Origin: Cannabis sativa
Taxonomy: Eukaryota; Streptophyta; Magnoliopsida; Rosales; Cannabaceae
Assembly: GCF_029168945.1 (NCBI RefSeq)
Contig: NC_083602.1
Location: forward strand, 62,206,600-62,270,599
Direction of reading: 5' to 3'
DNA: 64,000 nt
Shown: positions 1 to 12,609 of the stretch, in pieces
Position numbering within the stretch: position 1 is the first letter of the stretch
How the letters are laid out: each line of letters starts with the position of its first letter
The notes under the pieces: generated by a model
What the model saw: the letters and a program-made list of their open reading frames with translations, nothing else
Database searches by the model: none
Told to the model about the DNA's origin: nothing
Position numbers and translations under genes: made by a program

Positions 1-2333
1 GAGCATCGTTGGATTCTTATTTAAAACGAAATTATCCTAATTCCTCTTAGCTTATTCATTTCGAATTAGCTTAATGACATATCATTGGATGAATGGTCTA
101 TAAATCATATAAAGTCTTATTTTCTCTTAAGAAATTAGATGACGCATATGATTATATTCCCGGAATTCTATCCCAAAATGATATAAATCCTCAATCTTAG
201 ATATCTCCTACTTGTATAGGCAAATCATAGAGTTAGATTAGTAGTGGTGGTCCAAGAAAGAATTACTAATTATACAGTTACACTTTCACAAGTGTTTCAT
301 AACCATTTTCTTTCAATGGAGTCAAACTGTATGAGTTTAGTATTCTGTGACCAGAATCCACTTGCACTATTCTTAGAACTCTTTGATGTAACTTAAGGCA
401 TCAAAAGATACAACCACATATTTTATAAATCTATGGCATTTGTATCTTATTCATAGTGGTTTTGACAAGATCATTCTCTGCAAAGAGTTAATATGCCTAT
501 ATCCAGTGAAAGTAATTTCATCTCATTCGCAGATGGATGTACATTCAGGGGTGGATATGAGTCTTCGTTGTATTCTTAAAACGATCACTCTAGATTTTAC
601 CTTATGCAAAAGAAATTTGAAATGTTTGAAAAATTTCATGAATTTCTAGCAATGGTGAAGGTAAGTGGTTAAAGATCTTGCGAACTGATATGGGTGGAGA
701 AAAAGTTAGTAGATATGCAGTTCAAAGATCATTAATTTGATTTTGAATAATATCCAAACTTACCTCCCCAGAAATTCGAGTTGCATATTGATGATTAGTT
801 ACTAGTCGTTGCCTAAATCCTTCTATGGAAATATAATTTCAGAATGAAGCAATGGTTGTATACTTTATGTAAACCATTACTAGATTCATGGATGACCTAA
901 TCGAAATCTTAAGAAAAGCTAGAACTGCTAACCCTGGTTTGCATGTTTGTTAGCTATTCTAAGTGATTAGGGGTGGAGCATCCCATCGTCATTAGATAAG
1001 AAAGTGTTTGTTTAAACAAATACTGCTTTTCTAAGAAAATGACTAAGTCTGAAAATAAAGTAGCAAATAAAGGAGATATTTTATTTTCTTGATTCCAAAA
1101 GTGTTCTATCATCTTATTTTACAAGATGATCCCACTGCCTCTGTTGTCTTAACAACTGAAGAGGTCTATACCATTTAGTTTTCTTTGACATAGTACGGTA
1201 CCTTGTCGTAGTGGGAGAGTTTCTAGGAACTCACTCTTCTTATGACTTGGAAGACACTAGTGATTAAAATCCATTGTGAGTTTAAACAAGTAATGGATTG
1301 TCAAGATAAGAAACTAAGAAGAAAGCCAAGAGAACTATAGTTTGATCCATTCACATGGAGTAACCTAAAGTTTTCTATTACAAGGACATGATAGGAAATT
1401 TCGTTCATAAGTCTATTCAATGGACTTAACAAAACTTCCCGTTCCTAGTATTATAGGTTTGAGTTTATCTAAACCTATGGCTTGTGGTATACCTGGAAAT
1501 TACTTACTCTAATGCAAGCATGAGATGCTGATGCATTTTCTTTCCAATGGAAATCTATAGAAGCTTCACAACTTCTTAGACATAGATTTTATTTATCTAA
1601 GGAAAAGTTTCAACTATTCCAGAAAAGATAAAGCCATGAAAGAATTTCTTGAATCAACAGTAAGAGGTCTCAGATATGCTTTTGTATGCCTTAGACCAGA
1701 CACCTGCTGTTGAGTGGGAGTAATGAGTAAGTATCAGATTAATCCAAGAGAGGAACATTGGAAGACAATCAAGTAAATCTTAAGATTAAGAAGAGGAACT
1801 ATATGTTAGTCAATAAGGGTGTTTGTTTAAAACTCTTAGACTACACCACATCAGATTTTGAGACTTGCCTGTGTGCTAGAAAGTCAGCTGATGAGATGGT
1901 GATTACTTTGGGGGTGGAGTAGTGATTTTGGAGAAGTGTAAAAACCTATCTGAAATCTCTTGGTCTACCAGAGAGAGACTGAATGTTAAAAGTTGCAGGA
2001 AAGATACTTATTCAGTCTAAGGAAAGTTCTATACATTTGTGGCAGTGTTCCAACTTGCCTTAACTACTAGGGTTACTTCCTGAATAACGAAAGATTAGTT
2101 GCCCAAAAGTATAGAATCCAGTATCCCAAAAGAGTAGACATATAGAGAGGAATTTCACATTATCAAGGATTTTGTGATTAAGGAAGAGTAATGGTGGAGA
2201 AGAGGTTGTGTTTAATTCAACCTATCAGATCCTATTACGAGGAGTATACTACTATTACACTTGATTGGTATATCAAGGTGTTAATGATTATTTGAAATGC
2301 ACTTTTTGTTTTATATTAGTGCAAGTGGGAGTT
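1..2333 (+). pseudogene. Element A: decayed Ty1/copia pol interior (integrase to RNase H), 5' part outside window
   Basis: Broken remains of a copia polyprotein. Read in shifting frames, the order of family motifs is intact. The integrase core motif KILRTDMGGE is at 672-701. The post-integrase KKVFV*TN motif is near 998-1021 and carries a stop codon at 1013-1015. A hinge resembling RSGRVSRN lies near 1208-1235. The RT/RNase H connection SKYQINPREEHWKTIK is at 1726-1773, and a YTTSDF...ARKS RNase H remnant lies near 1840-1880. Stops and frameshifts break every domain, so no functional protein can be made. It runs straight into a polypurine tract and the 3' LTR. The same broken sequence recurs in elements B, D and E, so this is a family-wide state rather than damage at one locus. 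Confidence 0.85.
2321..2333 (+). other. Polypurine tract of element A
   Basis: GCAAGTGGGAGTT lies directly before the LTR start TGTTGGG. It is the expected plus-strand primer for reverse transcription. The same sequence borders the LTRs of B (15743-15755), D (17788-17800, reversed) and E (34849-34861, reversed). Confidence 0.8.
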
Positions 2334-4245
2334 TGTTGGGTTTTATGCCCTAAATAAAACTCATTTCATATAATCAAATTTACTTATTAATAAAGATCAG
2401 AAATAACATTTTATGTTGCATGGTTCACATGATTTATTTCATGATTATATATGTATATAATGTATGAATTCTTTTTAAGTCCAGAACATATGAGTTTGTT
2501 AAAGATTATAGTGTTGTCAGCACAGTGGAATATAATCTTTATCATATGTTCAAAAGTTGATTCCCTGATTTGTCAGAACACTGGATTTAGACTGACATGG
2601 TATAATCAGCGATAGGTATTCTTACACCTTGGAAAAGTGTTATGTCCTTTCCAGGACATTGGCAAAGTTTACCAGTATCGGATGCATGGAGTATGCATTG
2701 GAATGGACCGATATTGAACTTTGAATTAGATTTTGAAACTTACCGTAAACATCTATTCAATTCAATATCATAAGTTGATCCTAGATCACATGATCGAAAT
2801 CCTGATATGGTTAGGCTCAATTTCAAGAGTATTATTCGTGTTCTTTGATTTGTTAGTTAAGCCTAATCTTTAGCCTGGGCGATACGTACATTTTGGGAAC
2901 ACGGTAGTGCAATTGAGTGGGAGCGCTAACATAAATATGGAATCTATAGCTTCTATTTGGCAAATAGAAGTAAAGGATGATTTCCTTCGAGCTTAACCAA
3001 ACGAAGATAAATGGTGGAGATCTCATTTCACTTAGGTGAAATATCATTTATACAGTGTTAAGTGTTTTAAGGATAAAATACATTGTAGGGTGTTACGGTA
3101 ATTTAATCCCTGTACAGTGTAAATCATCTATATAGAGGATCATTGATCACATTAGGGTTATAACAATGGATAACTAATGACGTGTCTATATCGTGGAACA
3201 TATAGAGCGTTTCTATATGACTGAGAGTGCAATTCCAAGTTCTAAGTGTGGATTCAATGAGGAATTAATAAGTTAGGGAATTTACTTGGTAAATTCGGTT
3301 CGACTTATTGGAAGCTCGGTTATATAGACCCATGGTCCCCATACTAGTTGAGGCCATACTGCTTGTAAGACTCAGTTAATTGATTTTAATTAATCAATTA
3401 TAATTCTAAAAGTTAGACTATGTCTACTTTATGAATTCTCACAGTTTAAGGATGAAATCGTAAAGAAAAGGGTTTTTAGGTTTAATTATTAATTAAGAGA
3501 CTTTGTATGTCTAATTAATAATTATTTTAAATGACAATATTATTTAATAATCTATTTTAGTTATTAAATAATTAGTTTTGGCATTTAAATGATTAGAATT
3601 GGAAAAATGGCATTTTTGGAGAAATTGAAATAAAATTGAGGAAACTGCAAAATCTAAGTGAGGCCCATTTCCCTCTATGGCCGAGCACTCCCTTTGTGTT
3701 TCCCAATTATTATTTTTATTTTTTAATTGTCATGTAATTGCTAATCAAAGCCTAGCTATAATAGGAAAGTGGTGGATCACACTAAATAAGGCAGATAATC
3801 AATTACACAGTAAAAGAGGAAACTGTTTATTTGGAAAGTTGTGCTCTCCCTTTTCCCTATATAAAGCAACCTTGTTCTCTTCTCTTGCATGGATGATAAG
3901 CCACGAAATTAAGAGAGAAAAGAGAGAGAATTTTCGAAATCCTTGTGAGATGAGTAGTGCCCACACACATCAAGTGGTATCTCAATCATAGTATGGAAGA
4001 CTATGGAATTTCTGCATCAAAGAAGGAGAAAAGAAGATCCAGGTTCAGATCTTGGTGATGCTCTGCTACAGAAAGGAATCAAGGGCTAGAGATCTGAACG
4101 GAAGGAGTCATATTATTCCGCTGCACCCACTGTAAAGTTTTCTAACTTTATATGTGTTTATTTTCATTGTTTTAGAATTCATATTAGGTTGTTAATCCAA
4201 CATACTTGTTAGTAAATCTAGATCCTGGTAAAATAATTTCCAACA
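2334..4245 (+). mobile_element. 3' LTR of copia element A
   Basis: A 1912-bp LTR that starts TGTTGGG and ends CCAACA, a short terminal inverted repeat. A TATA box (TATATAAA, 3858-3865) sits in the last quarter, consistent with a U3 promoter followed by R-U5. It is closest to solo LTR C (12610-14534) and more distant from the B, D and E LTRs. The partner LTR and target duplication lie outside the window. Confidence 0.88.
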
Positions 4246-4936
4246 CAAACTACCATTCACAATCGACACTACCCCAAGGAAGACCACCATCATGGCCACG
4301 TTCATAGTGGTAGATGTACTCCATAGAACACGATGCTCGGAAGGCCAGCCTGTACAATGTTTGAGCTATCTTATAAATATTATGTTCAGCTTATGAAGGA
4401 GAAAAAAGAAGACCAAGAAATGATCTCATTCTGTTCGATGTTGTATGAAGGTCATTTTTCTATAGAAAACTTGAAGGCTTTGATGACATTGAGGATAATT
4501 TTAAAGTTTCTAATGGTACAAGATGAGCGCTTTCTTATGACATTATGCCTCTTAAGGATGTGCATGGTGGAATTGCCCAAGTTGAGCTGTAAAAAGGAGT
4601 TAGTGTCTAGCTAAAGACATTAAAGTAGAGCAGCGACACTACTTTGAAGGTTCAACATATTCAAAGGTCTTACCGTCATACCGTCCACCGCCATATGATG
4701 TGGCTTGAGGTAAGTCATTTTCTTTGTATTTTATTATCACATTGGAGAATCTTTAGTTTGGGGGAGGGACTTATAACTTTTAGTTAGTTTTTTTTTTTTT
4801 TTGTGTTGTTTTATTGTTTGTATTAGTGTTTATTTTTTTCTTAAGATGCTAAGTCATTGTTTTTATCTAGATTACATTGCTTTACTTGTGAAAAAAATTT
4901 CTAATAACCGTGCGCTTGGTTTAACTATTTTAGAGT

Positions 4937-5715
4937 ATGAGTGTCAATGGGTCGGGTCAGATCTGATCCAGCTATGATCCGACCTGATCAAGATCATGTA
5001 AGGAGCTGCCCCGCCCCGCCCCACTAGATCAGATCAGATCCGACCCGACTTATTCGGATCGGATCTGATTCGACCAGACTATTTTTTTTAAAGAATTTTA
5101 ATATTAACTTACAATTTTATATCCATTTCGATTTTATATCAATGGGTCTGGTTTCCGGGTCCGAGTCTGGGTCCGGGTCCCGTGTCCGGATTCTGGTCCG
5201 GGGTTCGGGTTCGGGTCCGGGTCCCAGTCCCGGTCTGGGTCCGGGTCCGGGTCCGGGTCCTAGGTCCCGAGTCTCGGGTCCGGGTCCGGGTCCGGGTCTG
5301 GGTCCCGGTTTGGGATTTGGGTCCCAGGTCTGGGGTTCGGGGTCCGGGTCCAAGGTCCGGGGTCTGGGGTCTTGGGTCCGAGTTTGGGTCCCGGGTTCGG
5401 GTCCGGGTCCAGGTCTGGGTCCCGGTCTGGGTCTGGGCCCGAGTCTTGGTCAGGGTCCCGGGTCCCTGTCCGGGTCTGGGTCCAAGTCTGGGTCCGGGTC
5501 TGAGTCCAGGTCCCAAGGGATCCAAGTCTTGAATTAAGTTTTTTTTAAAAAATTAATTGAAATCGGGTGGGATCAGATCCGAACCAGAAAAAAATTAGGC
5601 GGGGCGGAGCGGATCTAATCCAAGATCCAATAAGTATCTGAATGTTTCGGATCAGAGGTGATCCGTCGGGTCGGAGCTCCAACCCGCTCCAACTAAATTG
5701 ATCTTTTTGACATGC
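4937..5715. mobile_element. 779-bp insertion flanked by a 12-bp direct repeat, carrying a hexamer array
   Basis: The 12-mer CTATTTTAGAGT occurs at 4925-4936 and again at 5716-5727, as expected of a target-site duplication. Just inside are TGTCAA near the left end and TTGACA near the right end, a possible short inverted repeat. The body has GGGTCGGGTC/GATCAGATC-rich arms on both sides of an AT-rich segment and a GGGTCC hexamer array. No coding capacity is credible. The duplication length suggests either target-primed insertion or a DNA element with imperfectly mapped ends. Confidence 0.55.
5143..5522. repeat. GGGTCC/GGGTCT hexanucleotide minisatellite
   Basis: About 380 bp of tandem hexamers, mostly GGGTCC with GGGTCT, GGTCCC and one-base slippages. 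The array produces long open frames of Gly/Ser/Pro/Arg repeats on both strands simply because the hexamer lacks stop codons. Regular GGG triplets make G-quadruplex formation on one strand plausible. It is confined to the insertion at 4937-5715. Confidence 0.9.
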
Positions 5716-5836
5716 CTATTTTAGAGTTCAATTGAAAGGTTGTGTGGGAAATTTTTAATATTTCCTTTTTCCAAATGTAATATTTTAGATTTTATTTTAT
5801 ATGCTTGACTAGGGTTGGCGGTATGATAGTTTGAAT

Positions 5837-7711
5837 TGTTGGGTTTTATGCCCTAAATAAAACTTATTTCAATATAATCAGATTTACTTATTAATATAGA
5901 TCAGAAATAGCATTTAATGTTGCATGGTTCACATGATTATACGTACATAATGTATGAATTCATCAGAAACCCTTTTCACATACTTGATCCTGTTTATTGT
6001 GTTGTCAACACTTTGGAAAGTGAACATGACTATGTGAATAAAGTTTCCTAGATTTATCAAACACAGGGTTTTACTGATATGATAATCTACAACAGAGTTT
6101 ACTTGCATTTGGAGAAATGCTATGTTCTTTCCAAAGCATTGGTTAAAGTAAAGCTCAGGTTGGATGCATGGAGTATGCATCGGAAGGGACTGATATTGAA
6201 CTTTGACTTAGATTTATTAAACTTACCGTAATATCTATTCAAGTCAATATCGCCTAGTTGATCCTAGATCAAATGATCTTAATCCTATTATGATTAGGCT
6301 CAATCTCAGGAGGCTATTCGTGTTCTTTGATTTGTTAGTTAAGCCTACTTTCAGGCCAGGGTGATACGTACATTTTGGGAACACGGTAGTGCAATTGAGT
6401 GGGAGCGTTAACATAAACATGGAATCTATAGCTTCTATCTGGCGAATAGTAAGTAAAGGATGATCTCCTTCGAGCTTGACCAAACGAAAATAAATGGTGG
6501 AGTACTCATTTCACATAAGCTGAAATATGATTTATATGGGGTTAAGTGTTTTAAGGATAAAATGCATTGTAGGGTGTAACGGTGATCTAATCCCTTTACA
6601 GTGTAGATCATTCATATAGAGGATCATTGATCAAATTAGGATTATAACAATGGATAACTAATGATGTGTCTATATGGTGGAACATATAGAGCATTCTATA
6701 TACTGAGAGTGCAATTCTAAGTTCTATGCGTGGATTCAACGAAGAATTAATAAGTCAGTGAATTTAGGTTATAAATTCTTGATCTGCTTATTGGAAGCTC
6801 GGTTATATAGACCATGGTTCCCCCACTAGTTGAGATAATATTGCTTGTAAGACTCATATAATTGGTTTTGATTAATCAATTATAATTCTCAAATTAGACT
6901 ATGTCTATTTGTGAATTTTTCACTAAGTAAGGGCGATATTGTAAAGAAAGAGTTTTAAGGGCGTATTTGTTAATTATGATACTTTGTATGGTTCAATTAA
7001 TAAATATGATAAATGATAATATTATTTAATAATTATTTATAGTTATTAAATAGTTAGAATAGGTATTTAAATGGTTGAATTTGAAAATTGGCGTTTTTGA
7101 GAAAATAGAAATAAAATTTGTGAAAACTGCAAAATCCAAGTAAGGCCCATTACACACCATGGCCGGCCACTTGGGATGGTTTTCCAAACTGATATTTTCA
7201 TTATTTTAATGCCAAATAATTCAAACCTAACCCTTGTGGAATGCTATAAATAGATAGTGAAGGCTTCAAGAAAATTACACTTTCACTTCTACTTTCATTC
7301 AGAGGAAAACCTGAGCCTTCTCTTCTCTAAACCCTAGCCGCCACTTCTCTCTCTTTCTTCTTCCTTGAAATTTCGAACCACTTAGTGTTAGAGTAGTGCC
7401 CACACACAGCAAGTGATACCTCAATCATAGTGAGGAAGATCGTGAAGAAAGACTTTCAGCAAGAAGGAGTTTCAGCACTAAAGAAGGAGAGAAAGAGATC
7501 CAGGTTCAGATCTTGATAATACTCTGCGACAGAAAGGATACAAGGGTTAGAGATCTGAACGGAAGGAGTCATATTATTTCGCTACACCCAATGTATGGTT
7601 TCTCATACTTTATATGTGTTTATTTCATAATCGTTTTAAAACTTCATATTTAGGGTGTTAATCAACATACTTGTGAGTAGATCTAAGATCTTGGTAAAAT
7701 AATTTCCAACA
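5837..7711 (+). mobile_element. 5' LTR of element B
   Basis: An 1875-bp LTR from TGTTGGG to CCAACA. The TATA box TATAAATA is at 7245-7252, so transcription would begin about 30 bp later and leave an R-U5 of roughly 430 bp. A 79-codon open frame lies on the opposite strand at 6244-6483 and recurs in other LTR copies. Similarity to the B 3' LTR is very high by eye. Confidence 0.9.
7245..7252 (+). promoter_or_regulatory. TATA box of element B 5' LTR
   Basis: TATAAATA in the U3/R part of the LTR. The same box is found at the equivalent place in the other LTR copies. Confidence 0.6.
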
Positions 7712-7713
7712 AC

Positions 7714-7730
7714 TGGCCTCAGAGCCATGG
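7714..7730 (+). other. Primer-binding site of element B (variant)
   Basis: TGGCCTCAGAGCCATGG starts two bases after the LTR. In D and E the same place reads TGGTATCAGAGCCATGG, the usual complement to the 3' end of initiator tRNA-Met in plant copia elements. B differs at two bases (TA to CC), which may weaken priming. Confidence 0.8.
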
Positions 7731-10590
7731 TAATTGATTTGCTTGCAAGAAATTTGGACTTAAAACGATTTGTTTGATGTTTTGGATGGTATCATGTTGT
7801 TTTGAGTGTTGTTTGATGATTGATTGATGTTTGTGAATTTTTCGTGAAAAATAATTGAATATCTGTTTCTGGAATTATTTTTATTGGATAGTATGAAAAA
7901 CATTAAGAAATTTACTTTTTTACAAAACTCAATTTCGATTTAATTTGAATTAGTTATGATTTTTTAAAGTTTCGAAAAATATCGGGATGGTGTCACTCAT
8001 CACGCGCGCGCGGAAATCATGCAGCACCCTTACTATTCCTAATTCAATTCTAAATATCATACTTAAATTAATTTTTTTAAAAAATTAATTCATGATATTA
8101 GTGTAATTTGAATTTGAAAATAGTAAATATCTATCTTTTTTGCTTAATTATCTATCATATTTTTAAATTTGATTATATGTTATCTTTTATTAAATTTAAG
8201 GTCAGATTTTAAATTTTAAATTAACTATTTTTTTTTTAAATAATTTGACCATATTTAAATTTAAAAATAAGATAACTATAATCATGTAATTTTAAATAGA
8301 AGTAAGATATTTTGCTAGCTTTTAAATTTTGTTATTTTATTTATTTAAATAAATCATAAAATCTGAAAAAGATATTTATTTATCTTTTTTATTTTTATTG
8401 AATATTTAATTTATAAAATAACATTAAATTTTTAAAAGTAGTTAGCAAATTTTGAAATGATATTTAGGTTAGTTGAAACCTAATTTTTCAAAATTGTAGG
8501 TTTAATTTTAAATATTATTTTATTAATTTCGAAAATATATATATTTTATTATACTATTTTTTTGGAAAATAAATATTTTTTTTATTTAATTATTTTTCGA
8601 AATTTTATTATTTAAAATTAAATAAATCCTACATCCAACTATCCAGCTAACCTTGTTGCAGGAGTATGTGTTTTAGCTTGTTTGTAAGTTTTTAAAGCCT
8701 ATTATTGCTTGATTGCAAATAGCCATGGTTAACTTGTTGACAGATCCAATGATCTGATTTTAACTCATGGCTCCCTTGGTCAAGTAAATAATTTGTAACA
8801 GGTAATTTTCACAATCTTCTTTCATCTGTGTATGACCTAGCAACATGATAGGATCCATCCAAATTCTGTGCCTGTGTGAGCCTATATGTTTAATTTTGTT
8901 ATAGATGCATATAGGTTGTTGCTAAATAAAATATCATAGTTTTTGATAGATTTTATTTAGGCCCATTTAGTTTTTGGGCCTATTCAATTAATAACAGTTG
9001 TTCATTTTAAGGTTAAATTTCTCTCTTTTGGGCCTTGTGTGAGAGTTGGGAGCCATAGTAGTGGGTACGACATACTGAATCCACCCCCCCCCCCTCACAT
9101 AAACCATCCCAATTGTGAAGGCCCATTTGCCTGATTTGAATAACTGTACTAGGTTAATTAAATTAGTTAAACCTAATAAAATTGATTAGCAACATAATTA
9201 ATTTCATTTATTTTGAAATTAATTTAAGAAAACCATAGTTTAAAGAATTTTTATTCTAAGCTAAACTATATGTATTTTCTTGTATTTAATTAAATATGGA
9301 ATTATAACCATCTAGATTCTTTCTGAAGCTCAATTTAAATTTCTCATTAAATATTCCTATTTAAGTTGATATTTAGTTATCTCTAACTAATCAACTTAAA
9401 TCTGAATATCTTTTGGATTCAAAATTTTAAAATTAAGTTGAGGAATTTTAGGAATTGGTTATTAAGATTCTTTAGATATTTTTTAAGTTGATATTTTTTT
9501 TTTTAAAATATTAACTTAAAATGGAATATTTTCAAATTAAGTGGTTACAACTTAATTTTTGACATTTAATTAAATTTAAATTTGAAAATATTTAAGTTCT
9601 AGATTTTTTCTAATACAACTTAAATTAGATATTTTTTCAAATTTTGTGGAAAAGATACTTAGTCAAATAAGATATTTTCTAGATAGTTATTTCTAGACTA
9701 CTTATTATTTCTAATATTAAATAGGAAAATATTATACATTGTGAAATTAATTATTTAAATAATTAATTTTGGTACAATTTATTTTAAGTATATTTTTTCC
9801 TAGTATTAAACTAGAGATTAATAATTAAGCCTTCTCTATACTTAGTTATTTATTTCTTGAATTTAATGCATTTAATTAAATTGAAAATTAAATATCTAAG
9901 TTGATTTTCATCATGATACTTAAATATTTCTTTTTCATGACACTTAATTAAATAGAAAATTACTTTTAGTTGAAATTTATTTTTTCAACTTAAATTTAAA
10001 TAATTTTCAACATATATATTTTTTTTCTTTATTTTATTAATTAATTTTTGAAATTGCATTTCATAATGCAAGATGATTTTGAATTTATCTTGAAAAATAG
10101 ATTAAGTTGTAAATTAATTATTTATTTTAATTAATTCTTGGACCAACTTAAATCAATGATTTTTTTTCATTTATTGATTAATTTAAAATAAACGAATTAA
10201 AGTATATTATTAGAAATTGAATTAATTAGTCAAAGGAAAATCTAGATAGGTGATATTTTTGCTTGAAGTATTTTTCTAAGTAATTATTATTTAAGTATTT
10301 CGAAAATATAAAGTTTTTATACTTTCTTTTTCAAAATACAATAACTATATTCTCATGAAAATTTATTTTGAGTTGCAAATTAATTTTAATTAATACAACT
10401 TAAATAATTTTCTTAATATTTATATATCAAAATTACTACTGAGATGGAAATAATTCAATTTATTTCAACCACCATCTAAGTATAATTTTATAGATATTAA
10501 ATTAAATTCTAATTTAGAATTTTAATTCTAAATTCGATATTTAATGAATATATTTTATTATAAATAATGATGAAAATACATTTTAAAGAA
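7731..10590 (+). other. AT-rich non-coding spacer of element B
   Basis: About 2.9 kb between primer site and pol remnant, where gag and protease would be expected. It consists largely of TTAA, AATTAA and homopolymer runs, with no meaningful open frame. A poly-C run lies near 9086-9098 where E and D have a mixed sequence. The same spacer, reversed and diverged, occupies 21000-24038 in D and 38080-41199 in E. Confidence 0.75.
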
Positions 10591-10763
10591 TGAGCTTTAT
10601 TATTAAGATATTCGATCTCCATTGTTGGTCTTACAATAGTTAAATATTTTCAATATAACCTCGAGACGCTAGACTTCGTCCCCCTTATGGATGGTTATTC
10701 GTTGAACGCATTTAACACCGTAAGATCTCATTTGATAAGTGTTTTGTAAGTTTTCGTTTCTAT

Positions 10764-11381
10764 TAGACTCTCCCCTACGGTGACTACTTAGAGATAAACT
10801 TATAAAACATGAAACAATGGTGGAAGCTCATAAAATGAGAATAACCTTGACTCTCGCCTACCGGGACAACGTTGGATTCTTATTTTGATCGAATAAAAGG
10901 TTGCTAGAATGGTTTACATTTTAGATGAGGTGACAACTCTATTCAATGAATGATACTTTGACTCTCGCCTACCGGGACACTGTATCAGTTTGTTGGAAAC
11001 CTTGGAAATTATTTAGGATTGTATGTTTTAGTATTTTCACTTGTCATTCCTACTTGCTATATGTTTAATAATTTCTGAATTGTGTGTGAATTTATATTGA
11101 ACCATGTTATTTTCTGTTATTAAATTGTAGTTTAATTTCGAATCTTCATTGTTGGTCTAACTTGGTTTGTTTTTCTAATGAGATAAATCTCTCATGGATT
11201 TTCACCATTAGACATACATAATAGTGTTAGATCTCGAAAGATAAATATTGTATATGCAACATCTAGCTGTTCATCAATTGATGACACCTTAGACTAGGAT
11301 TTTTACAATATGAAACAAGAAGATTGTATAAATAAGATTACTTTGACTCTCGCTAATCGAAGCATCGTTGGATTCTTATTT
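10764..11381 (+). repeat. Four dispersed GACTCTCGCCTACCGGGAC modules in element B
   Basis: Related modules occur at about 10764 (AGACTCTCCCCTACGGTGAC), 10847, 10958 and 11343. Copies at 10847 and 11343 are followed by CGTTGGATTCTTATTT. Reversed counterparts are present in D (about 20220-20830) and E (about 37300-37890) with nearly unchanged sequence, although the neighbouring spacer has diverged. They do not form a reading frame that I recognise. Confidence 0.7.
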
Positions 11382-12609
11382 ATAAACGAAATTATCCTAA
11401 TTCCTCTTAGCTTATTCATTTCGAATTAGCTCAATAACATATCATTGGATGAATGGTCTATATATCATTTCATGTCATTCTAATTTTTCTCTTCAGAAAA
11501 TAAATGACGCATATGATTATAATCCCAAAATTCTATCCCAAAATGATATAAATCCTCAATCTTAGATATCTCCTACTTGTATGGGCAATTCAGACTTAGA
11601 GTTATAGTAGTAGTGGTGATCCAAGAAAGAATTACTCATTATATTTGGTATAAATTTAAGTCTTTGACTTTAATTTTAGATTCCAAACAGAAATTTTCTT
11701 ATATTTCTAATTCCAAAATACAATACAGTTACACTTTCACAAGTGTTTAATAACCATTTTCTATCATTGGTTTCAAACTGTATGGAATATGAGTTTAATA
11801 TTCTGTGACCAGGATCCACTTGCACTATTCTAAGAACTCTTTGATGTAACTAAACCTAAGTCATCAAAAAGACACAACCACAATTTTATTAATCTATGGC
11901 ATTTGTATCTTGTTCATAGTGGTTTTGACAAGATCAATCTCTACAAAGAGTTAATATGCCTATATCCACTGAAAGTTGTTCATCTCATTCGTAGATGGAT
12001 GTACATTCAGGGGTGGATATGAGTTTTTCGTTGTATTCTTAAAACGATCACTCTAGATTATACCTTATGCAAAGAAATTTGAAATGTTTCAAAAATTTCA
12101 TTAATTTCTAGCAATGGTGAAACACCATTAAGGTAAGTGGTTAAAGATCTTGCGAACTGATAGGGGTGGAGAAATAGTTAGTAGATATGCAGTTCAAAGA
12201 TCATTAAATTGTTTTTTGAATTATATCCAAACTTACCTCCCCAGAAATTTCGATTTGCATATTGATGATTAGTTACTAGTTGTTGCCTAAGACCTTCTAT
12301 GGTAATACAATTTCAGAATGATGTAATGGTTGTATACTTAATGTAAATCATTACTAGATTCATGGATGACCTAATCAAAATCTTAAGAAAAGCTAGAACT
12401 GTTAACCATGGTTTGCATGTTTATTAGCTATTCTAAGTGATTAGGGGTGGACCATCCCACAATCAATAGATAAGAAAGTGTTTGTTTAAACAAATACTAC
12501 TTTTCTAAGAAAATGACTAAGTCTGAACATAAAGTAGCAAATAAATGAGATATTTATTTCTTGATTCCAAAATTGTTCTATCATCTTATTTGACATATGA
12601 TGATCCCAC
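11351..12609 (+). pseudogene. Element B: decayed copia pol, first part (integrase)
   Basis: Contains the integrase core motif KILRTDRGGE at 12144-12173 and the KKVFV*TN motif with a stop codon at 12487-12489, the same stop as in element A. Frameshifts separate the motifs. Solo LTR C interrupts the sequence at 12610 and the pol remnant resumes at 14535. No functional product is possible. Confidence 0.8.

Larger units (their letters stand above)
4246..5836 (+). pseudogene. Element G, left part: decayed 3' region of a Ty3/gypsy element
   Basis: No intact gene is present. A 93-codon open frame at 4333-4614 and a following stretch ending in a YRPPPYDVA-like tail near 4705 look like the decayed C-terminal end of a gypsy polyprotein. 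A purine-rich block, TTTGGGGGAGGGA, follows near 4757-4769. This layout is typical of the pol-to-3'LTR interval of plant gypsy elements. The stretch is interrupted by an insertion at 4937-5715 and then by element B; it resumes at 27691. The assignment rests on layout and the downstream LTR, not on a catalytic motif. Confidence 0.45.

Noticed and set aside
5117..5537. Several overlapping 78-131 codon open frames of Gly/Ser/Pro/Arg repeats on both strands
   Set aside because: They all come from the stop-free GGGTCC hexamer array and have no independent support.
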